Shown here: positions 1 to 3,438 of the stretch, piece by piece | Numbering within the stretch: position 1 is the first letter of the stretch | Layout of the letters: each line of letters begins with the position of its first letter | DNA from: a bacterium | Lineage (GTDB): Bacteria > Bacillota > Clostridia > Oscillospirales > Oscillospiraceae | Direction: 5' to 3' | Assembly: GCA_004562395.1 (NCBI GenBank) | Contig: SFQY01000067.1 | Location: 1-5,039, forward strand | Length of the DNA stretch: 5,039 bases | Notes under the pieces: model-generated | What the model saw: the letters and a program-made list of their open reading frames with translations, nothing else | Databases searched by the model: none | What the model was told of the DNA's origin: nothing | Position numbers and translations under genes: made by a program

Positions 1-71
1 CCCAGCACAAAGCCGCATTTGTTATCAAACAGGATCGTGCGGCGGATCACATAGCCTTGATTTTCTTCCAG
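1..71 (-). CDS. Start of an unidentified small ICE-operon gene (partial, CTG start)
   Basis: Only the N-terminus is visible, about 23 codons, reading (M)EENQGYVIRRTILFDNKC and then GFVLG at the window edge. The start is placed at the CTG at 69-71 because a strong GGAGG (79-83) lies 7 nt upstream and the frame stays open to the edge. An ATT directly before the CTG is in the same frame, at 4 nt spacing, and is a less likely start. An in-frame ATG at 129-131, inside the hairpin, could give a 20-residue longer product but has no good ribosome binding site. The fragment has the look of small soluble proteins that follow Cys_rich_VLP genes in related elements, but I cannot assign a family or function from 23 residues. 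Confidence 0.6.
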   Translation of the reverse strand, partial: MEENQGYVIRRTILFDNKCGFVL

Positions 72-78
72 AATAACA

Positions 79-83
79 CCTCC
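79..83 (-). promoter_or_regulatory. Ribosome binding site that fixes the CTG start of the last gene
   Basis: The minus strand reads AAGGAGG here, with a 7-nt spacer to CTG at 69-71. No ATG, GTG or TTG in the coding frame lies at a suitable distance, so this site is the main reason for proposing a CTG start. It lies 29 nt downstream of the hairpin on the transcript. Confidence 0.65.
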
Positions 84-111
84 TTGATGTTGACAGCATC
101 CGGGCCAAACA

Positions 112-143
112 GGGGCAGGCCGTAGAAACATACGGCCTGCCCC
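112..143 (-). terminator. Perfect 13-bp hairpin between genes (terminator or attenuator candidate)
   Basis: GGGGCAGGCCGTA at 112-124 is exactly complementary to TACGGCCTGCCCC at 131-143, leaving a 6-nt loop (plus-strand GAAACA). This is the strongest uninterrupted hairpin I found in the window. It sits 44 nt past the stop of the Cys_rich_VLP gene and before the ribosome binding site of the next gene. On the transcribed minus strand the stem is followed by TGTTTGG rather than a clean U-run, so full Rho-independent termination is uncertain. A partial terminator, an RNA-processing or 3'-end-stabilising structure, or a protein-binding palindrome are alternatives. It occupies the only sizeable non-coding stretch (72-187); I see no convincing promoter in that stretch. 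Confidence 0.55.
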
Positions 144-187
144 AAAAGCGGCCCCGAAAAGCCTTGTAATCAGCGGGTTTCGAGGGC

Positions 188-442
188 CTAATTGTCAACG
201 CCCCAGCCCCGCTTTTTCCGCATATATTCCCGCTGTTGGCGGCGGTGGGCTTTCTTTGCACAGGCCGCCGAGCAGTAAGCCTGCCGCCGATCCGGGGCAA
301 CGGGCCCGCCGCAGATAGGGCAAATCTTAAAATCCGGCCTGGGCCCCTCGGTCAAGAGAGCGGCCTCCAGCGCCGGATCGAGGGGCAGCACCGCCTCCCG
401 AAAGTAGCGGCACAGCGCCCCCGTCCAGCATTTCCCCAGCAT
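188..442 (-). CDS. C-terminal open part of the Cys_rich_VLP protein (84 aa)
   Basis: This is the uninterrupted reading frame downstream of the TGA and is what an automatic gene caller would probably report. It starts at the ATG at 440-442, only 3 nt beyond the TGA, so terminating ribosomes could reinitiate there, although no ribosome binding site of its own is evident. It keeps LCRYFREAVLPLDP, the four-cysteine ribbon and the basic tail, ending in TAG at 188-190. It lacks the N-terminal helix and the CGCLPLDC segment, so it is better read as a fragment of the 188-556 gene than as an independent gene. Any separate function is unknown. Confidence 0.5.
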   Translation of the reverse strand: MLGKCWTGALCRYFREAVLPLDPALEAALLTEGPRPDFKICPICGGPVAPDRRQAYCSAACAKKAHRRQQREYMRKKRGWGVDN

Positions 443-556
443 ATATCACTCACAGTCCAGGGGCAGGCAGCCGCACTCCCGGTCATAGTTGGCACACCAT
501 TTTGTCACCAGGGCGCGGATCGCCCGTTTTTCCTCGCGTGTCAGTTCACGGGCCAA
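188..556 (-). pseudogene. Cys_rich_VLP family protein interrupted by an in-frame TGA
   Basis: Read through one TGA (446-448), this frame gives a 122-residue protein of the Cys_rich_VLP family, a small zinc-finger-like family common in these elements. The N-terminal half contains RAIRALVTKWCANYDRE and CGCLPLDCE. After the TGA it continues YMLGKCWTGALCRYFREAVL with no change of frame. The C-terminal half carries a likely zinc ribbon, CPICGG then YCSAAC (Cys79, 82, 95, 99), followed by a very basic end (QQREYMRKKR) that suggests nucleic-acid contact. The start is TTG at 554-556, 7 nt after GGAGG; the previous gene's TGA lies between them. From memory of relatives, the TGA position is normally Cys in a CxCY motif, so TGC or TGT to TGA is a one-base change. 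Nonsense mutation or sequencing error is most likely; selenocysteine is the unusual alternative. Confidence 0.75.
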
Positions 557-560
557 GCCG

Positions 561-569
561 TCACCTCCC
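561..569 (-). promoter_or_regulatory. Ribosome binding site merged with upstream stop, selecting a TTG start
   Basis: The minus strand reads GGGAGGTGA: the TGA is the stop of the 57-residue gene and GGAGG lies directly before it, 7 nt from TTG at 554-556. Stop, ribosome binding site and start fall within 15 nt, the usual layout for coupled translation. It is the evidence for extending the Cys_rich_VLP gene upstream of its internal TGA. Confidence 0.75.
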
Positions 570-734
570 GCCAGCCGGGGCCATAAGCTCCCGGTAGCAG
601 GACACGCAGCCGATCCCGCGCCAGTAGGGACACCCGGAACACCGGGAGCCCCTGGGCGGCTTTGCCGGGGCCGGAGCCTGGGGGCGGGGCTTCTGCTGCA
701 TCATCTTTTCATAGGGGCTGTTGGTAAACCTCAT
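561..734 (-). CDS. Small cysteine-rich CxxC protein of the ICE operon (57 aa)
   Basis: A 57-residue protein beginning MRFTNSPYEKMMQQKPRPQA. It has a Pro/Ala-rich linker (about residues 16-27) and then CSGCPYWRGIGCVSCYREL, that is C-x2-C-x7-C-x2-C (Cys32, 35, 43, 46), a spacing suited to binding one zinc ion. No signal peptide or membrane segment is visible, so it is probably cytoplasmic. The start is ATG at 732-734 with AGGAGG at 742-747 (7-nt spacer). Its first bases form an ATGA overlap with the TGA ending the acidic tail frame of DUF4366, and its own TGA adjoins the ribosome binding site of the Cys_rich_VLP gene. I recall similar short N-S-P-Y/F proteins at this spot in related elements but know no function. 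Metal binding is inferred from cysteine spacing only. Confidence 0.75.
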   Translation of the reverse strand: MRFTNSPYEKMMQQKPRPQAPAPAKPPRGSRCSGCPYWRGIGCVSCYRELMAPAGGR

Positions 735-832
735 TTGTCCGCCTCCTCTCCGTCATCGTCCTCCTCGTCCCAGGGCGGGCCGTCATCGTCCTCGTCCCCG
801 TAGCCGTCCGGCTCGTCATAGTCCGTGAGCTC
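731..832 (-). other. Displaced acidic C-terminal tail of DUF4366, in a shifted frame
   Basis: Downstream of the DUF4366 frame's stop, the frame one base further on stays open and reads ELTDYDEPDGYGDEDDDG, then PPWDEEDDDGEEADK, then TGA at 731-733. Of the 33 residues, 19 are Asp or Glu. From memory, DUF4366 proteins normally have such an acidic tail after their C-terminal membrane segment. The TGA overlaps the next gene's ATG as ATGA, which fits the spacing of the rest of the operon, whereas the stop at 816-818 would leave an 81-nt gap. This piece has no start or ribosome binding site of its own, so it is coding remnant and not a gene. Confidence 0.75.
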
Positions 833-1457
833 GCTTGAAATAGAACGCCGCACCACCGCCCATCAGGGCCACAGCCAGCACCGCCAGGAGCATCCCCATG
901 TTGCCGCCCGTTTCCGGCTCGGCCTCCTCCGGGGCGGGCTCCTCGGTTTCCGTGGGCTCCGGCTCCGGCTCAACGCCCACGCACTTGCTCATATTGACGG
1001 AGCAGACGGCACAATCCGTATTGACGGCCCCCGCCTCGCATTTTTCAGAGCAGGAGCACACCGCCTGTTCCACGCCAGCGGCCTCCGCCGCAACAAGCAG
1101 ATCAGCCTCATCCACCACGCTGAAAAAGTAGGTTTCGTACTGTTCGCCCTCTTCGTCCACGGGCTTGTCATAGTCAATGACGATATAGAACGTATTGCCG
1201 CCGCTGGTCTGGACGGTAATAAACTGCTTGTTGGTGTGCTCGTCATAGAGCAGATCGCGGGTCACAAGGTTGCCCTCTTCGGAAAAGCCCTCGTCGGACT
1301 CAATGGTGGGCTCCGGGGCGGGAGTTTCCTCCGTCATGGTGGGATCGCCGTAGTCCGCGCCCTCGCCGCCGTCCGCGTAGGCATACGCCGGGACACTAAA
1401 GCCGCATAAAAGAACGACGGCGCAGAGCGCCGCCGCCATCACCCGAAAGCGTTTCAT
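816..1457 (-). CDS. DUF4366 / CD1107-family membrane protein of the ICE (C-terminally frameshifted)
   Basis: A 213-residue exported membrane protein. Residues 1-26 form a signal peptide (MKRFR, hydrophobic core, cleavage after AYA). The ectodomain includes NTFYIVIDYDKP and TYFFSVVDEADLL, typical of DUF4366, then a six-cysteine segment (Cys134, 136, 140, 149, 152, 159) and an acidic Pro/Glu stalk. A membrane segment lies at about 186-206, with FKRAHGL behind it. It is found next to conjugation ATPases and the NlpC/P60 protein, so a role at the mating pore or cell surface is inferred; the biochemical function is unknown. The ATG at 1455-1457 is preferred (10 nt from AGGAGG at 1468-1473); TTG at 1461-1463 is possible but only 4 nt away. 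The upstream stop TGA is 2 nt before the ATG. The stop at 816-818 looks premature, because the acidic tail continues in another frame to 731. Confidence 0.85.
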   Translation of the reverse strand: MKRFRVMAAALCAVVLLCGFSVPAYAYADGGEGADYGDPTMTEETPAPEPTIESDEGFSEEGNLVTRDLLYDEHTNKQFITVQTSGGNTFYIVIDYDKPVDEEGEQYETYFFSVVDEADLLVAAEAAGVEQAVCSCSEKCEAGAVNTDCAVCSVNMSKCVGVEPEPEPTETEEPAPEEAEPETGGNMGMLLAVLAVALMGGGAAFYFKRAHGL

Positions 1458-1459
1458 CT

Positions 1460-1714
1460 TCAATTTTCCTCCTTTCCGCCGTCCTCGGACTTCTGGACAC
1501 TTTGTCCAGAGGTGCCGCTGTCCCGGAGCCGCTGGAGCACCAGGGGCAGCTCCTCCAGGGAAACGCTCATGCCCCGCACGATGTCCACGATCTCCTCGTT
1601 TTCCGCCTCCCGGTGCTTTTGCTCCAGCTCTTTCAGCCGGGCCTGCTGTTCACTGATTTTGGCCTTGACCTTATCAATCTCGGCCTGGATTTTTTGGCTC
1701 TTACTTGCCGCCAT
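1460..1714 (-). CDS. DUF4315 family small coiled-coil protein (84 aa)
   Basis: An 84-residue soluble protein with no signal peptide or membrane segment. Residues 5-41 (SQKIQAEIDKVKAKI onward) show the charged heptad pattern of a coiled coil. A short conserved part follows, EEIVDIVRGMSVSLEELPLV (41-60), and then a disordered tail. Length and layout match DUF4315, a family normally found between the NlpC/P60 protein and DUF4366 in these elements. Function is unknown; a scaffold or adaptor within the transfer machinery is a guess from the coiled coil and context. The start is ATG at 1712-1714, 6 nt after AAGGAGG; the frame is open further upstream to 1846, but that part lies inside the NlpC/P60 gene. 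The TGA at 1460-1462 is 2 nt before the next ATG. The tail contains DSGTSGQSVQKS, a near copy of a segment in the upstream NlpC/P60 protein. Confidence 0.85.
   Translation of the reverse strand: MAASKSQKIQAEIDKVKAKISEQQARLKELEQKHREAENEEIVDIVRGMSVSLEELPLVLQRLRDSGTSGQSVQKSEDGGKEEN
1488..1523 (-). repeat. Copy A of a 36-nt shared sequence with a central inverted repeat
   Basis: This stretch, in the 3' part of the DUF4315 gene, matches 3284-3319 at 33 of 36 positions (differences at 1493, 1511, 1516). Its core is an inverted repeat, TCTGGACA-CTT-TGTCCAGA (1492-1510), with 8-bp arms and a 3-nt loop. On the coding strand it encodes DSGTSGQSVQKS. The other copy lies in a different, unrelated gene but is read in the same frame. 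Confidence 0.85.
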
Positions 1715-1720
1715 AAATAA

Positions 1721-1727
1721 CCTCCTT
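1721..1727 (-). promoter_or_regulatory. Ribosome binding site that fixes the DUF4315 start
   Basis: AAGGAGG on the minus strand, 6 nt before ATG at 1712-1714 and directly after the TGA (1729-1731) of the NlpC/P60 gene. It rules out the longer frame reaching to 1846 and ties the two genes by coupled translation. Confidence 0.8.
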
Positions 1728-1728
1728 G

Positions 1729-3438
1729 TCAGGGTAAACGCCCGTAGGCGTAGAAATGAGATTGCCAGTAGCTTGTATTCAGGTTTGCATATTGGATGGG
1801 ATCGCCACAATGGATCATCATCCCGTCCCCCACATAGATGCCACAATGGGACACGCCCGCCGTGTCATAGGTGCCGACAAAGAACACCAGATCGCCGGGT
1901 TTCGGGTTGCTGGTAGGGGTGCAGATGTTATAGAGCCCCTGGGCTCCCAGGCGGCCCACATTCCAGCCGGAGTGATTGATCACCCAGGACACAAAGCCGG
2001 AGCAGTCAAAGGACGTGGCCGGAGAGCTGCCGCCCCACACATAGGGATAGCCCAGGTATTTCTCCGCCTCGCCCAAAATGGCCGCAAAGGTTTCATCGTC
2101 CAGATATTCCTCCGGCACGTCATAGTCAGCGGGCGGGTTGGTGATGTATTTCCCCACATAGGCCGACTCCGGGAACAGGTCAGGCCGGTTCCCCAGGGTG
2201 GACATATAGAGGGAATAACGGGCCATTTGTTCCTCACCCATGATTTCCAGGGGCAGATGGGAAAGGTTTTTGTTTTCCAGCGTGACATAGCAGATGTACC
2301 AGGAGTAGGGATCGCCGTCGCTGTCATACCGGGTTTCCCGCACCACGCGCTCCGTCAGGATATACTGGCGGTCAAAGAGGGTTTCCAGGGTGCCCTGCAC
2401 CTCGTCCGCCGTCCATTCCCCCTCGTGGAGCACACAGAGGATAGAGATCAGCACATAGGGATCGTGCTCGATCTCGTCCAGGTCAAAATGGTATTCGTCA
2501 TAGCTGTGGGTGGCGGTATAGGTGTCCAGGTAGTTTTGCAGCTCGGCCTCCATGCCGGAATAGGCTGCCTCCGCCGCCAGGATCTCCCCGTCCTCCGAGG
2601 GGTAGGTGGTAGCGCCCACGGCCCCCGCGCCGGAATTTCCCAGCATCACCAGGGAAGAAGAACAGGACTGCATCATAAAGAGCAGGAGCACACAGGCCAG
2701 AGCCAGCAGCACCCCCACGGGATGCCGCTTCACAAAGCCCGCGATCTTCGCTCCGGCCTTTTCCGTGGCGGCGGCGGTCTTTTTGGCCGCGCTTGCCGCT
2801 CCCGTCTTTGCCGCCTCCCGCGCCCGCTTTTGATACTGCTTTTTCAAGCGGTGCTTGCGCCACATCCGGGAAACGGGGTTGCCGGACATTTCCGGGTGTT
2901 CCTGGACGGCCATGCGGAAATGATAGTCTGCCGTCGCCTTAACATACTTGGACTTGGCCCGCTGGACAGCCTTTGCCGGGTGCTGCCTGATCTTCTTTTG
3001 CACAAACCGCTTGCCATGCCGCAGGCCGGACTCGCCCACCAGCTCGGAGCGGTGGGCCCCCTCGATACCCACGTTTTCCTGTTCATTCTCATAAATCTTG
3101 CCATGCACAAAACCGTGGGCGGCCCCGCCAGCAGCCCCGCCTATCCGCCGCACCGGGCCGGGCTTTTTGGGCGGCTTCTGTTTTGCCAGCTTATCCTTTG
3201 CCCGTTCCAGCTTTTCCCCGCGCTCCTCCATGCGGAGCTTGGACGCGGCGGCCTGCTCCTGTTTGCTTTTCTGCCTGAACTTTGACTTGTGGACACTTTG
3301 TCCAGAAGTGCTGCTGTCCGCAGCCCCGGCACAACCTGGGGAGCCGCCCCCAGCGGCCCCGCCAGGATCGGCGGCGCTCTCCCAGGAGCCGGGGCGCTCC
3401 CTGGGCTCCTGTTTGGGCTTATTCGGTTTTCGCTTCAT
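1729..3438 (-). CDS. CD1108-family transfer protein with C-terminal NlpC/P60 (C40) peptidase
   Basis: A 569-residue single-pass membrane protein. Residues 1-235 are a long, strongly basic, low-complexity cytoplasmic region. A membrane segment follows at about 239-257 (HPVGVLLALACVLLLFMM), then an extracellular linker domain (about 280-440) and an NlpC/P60 domain (about 453-569). The catalytic set is visible: Cys479 in FDCSGFVSWV, His531 in SHCGIYVGDG and His543 in MMIHCGD, with spacing like that of known family members. NlpC/P60 enzymes cut peptidoglycan stem peptides, so this protein probably opens the wall locally for the conjugation channel, as VirB1-like or Tn916 Orf14-like enzymes do. 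ATG at 3436-3438 overlaps the virB4 end by 20 nt, with GGAGG 9 nt upstream. The gene ends in TGA next to the DUF4315 ribosome binding site. Residues 41-52 (DSSTSGQSVHKS) share a repeat with DUF4315. No lesion is seen. Confidence 0.92.
   Translation of the reverse strand: MKRKPNKPKQEPRERPGSWESAADPGGAAGGGSPGCAGAADSSTSGQSVHKSKFRQKSKQEQAAASKLRMEERGEKLERAKDKLAKQKPPKKPGPVRRIGGAAGGAAHGFVHGKIYENEQENVGIEGAHRSELVGESGLRHGKRFVQKKIRQHPAKAVQRAKSKYVKATADYHFRMAVQEHPEMSGNPVSRMWRKHRLKKQYQKRAREAAKTGAASAAKKTAAATEKAGAKIAGFVKRHPVGVLLALACVLLLFMMQSCSSSLVMLGNSGAGAVGATTYPSEDGEILAAEAAYSGMEAELQNYLDTYTATHSYDEYHFDLDEIEHDPYVLISILCVLHEGEWTADEVQGTLETLFDRQYILTERVVRETRYDSDGDPYSWYICYVTLENKNLSHLPLEIMGEEQMARYSLYMSTLGNRPDLFPESAYVGKYITNPPADYDVPEEYLDDETFAAILGEAEKYLGYPYVWGGSSPATSFDCSGFVSWVINHSGWNVGRLGAQGLYNICTPTSNPKPGDLVFFVGTYDTAGVSHCGIYVGDGMMIHCGDPIQYANLNTSYWQSHFYAYGRLP
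3284..3319 (-). repeat. Copy B of the 36-nt shared sequence
   Basis: Located in the 5' part of the NlpC/P60 gene, in the low-complexity N-terminal region, and matching copy A (1488-1523) at 33 of 36 positions. The core inverted repeat TGGACA-CTT-TGTCCA (3290-3304) keeps 6-bp arms; the C/G difference at 3289 shortens the stem compared with copy A. It encodes DSSTSGQSVHKS, 10 of 12 residues identical to copy A. Confidence 0.85.

Noticed and set aside
25..300. A 91-codon minus-strand frame crossing the hairpin and the Cys_rich_VLP end
   Set aside because: It overlaps the well-supported Cys_rich_VLP frame, runs through the non-coding hairpin, and has no ribosome binding site at its start.
188..556. 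TGA read as Trp under an alternative genetic code
   Set aside because: TGA ends neighbouring intact genes at expected junctions (1729, 1460, 561), Trp is encoded by TGG throughout, and the GC content is unlike organisms that reassign TGA.
735..800. Tandem CGTCATCGTC/CTCGTCC repeats as a possible repeat array
   Set aside because: They are repeated Asp and Glu codons of the acidic DUF4366 tail, irregular in spacing and with no spacer structure.
1390..1457. Lipoprotein signal in DUF4366 (VLLCG)
   Set aside because: The residue before the cysteine is Leu rather than Gly, Ala or Ser, and a standard cleavage site (AYA) follows, so an ordinary signal peptide is more likely.
1715..1846. Upstream extension of DUF4315 to an ATG at 1846
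   Set aside because: The extension lies within the NlpC/P60 coding sequence, resembles nothing in the DUF4315 family, and the strong AAGGAGG at 1721-1727 points to the ATG at 1714.
1756..3285. A 509-codon open frame on the plus strand opposite the NlpC/P60 gene
   Set aside because: It is the mirror of a clearly real gene with visible catalytic motifs. Its translation has no recognisable domain and is rich in His, Gly and Arg, as expected from an antisense frame in GC-rich DNA.
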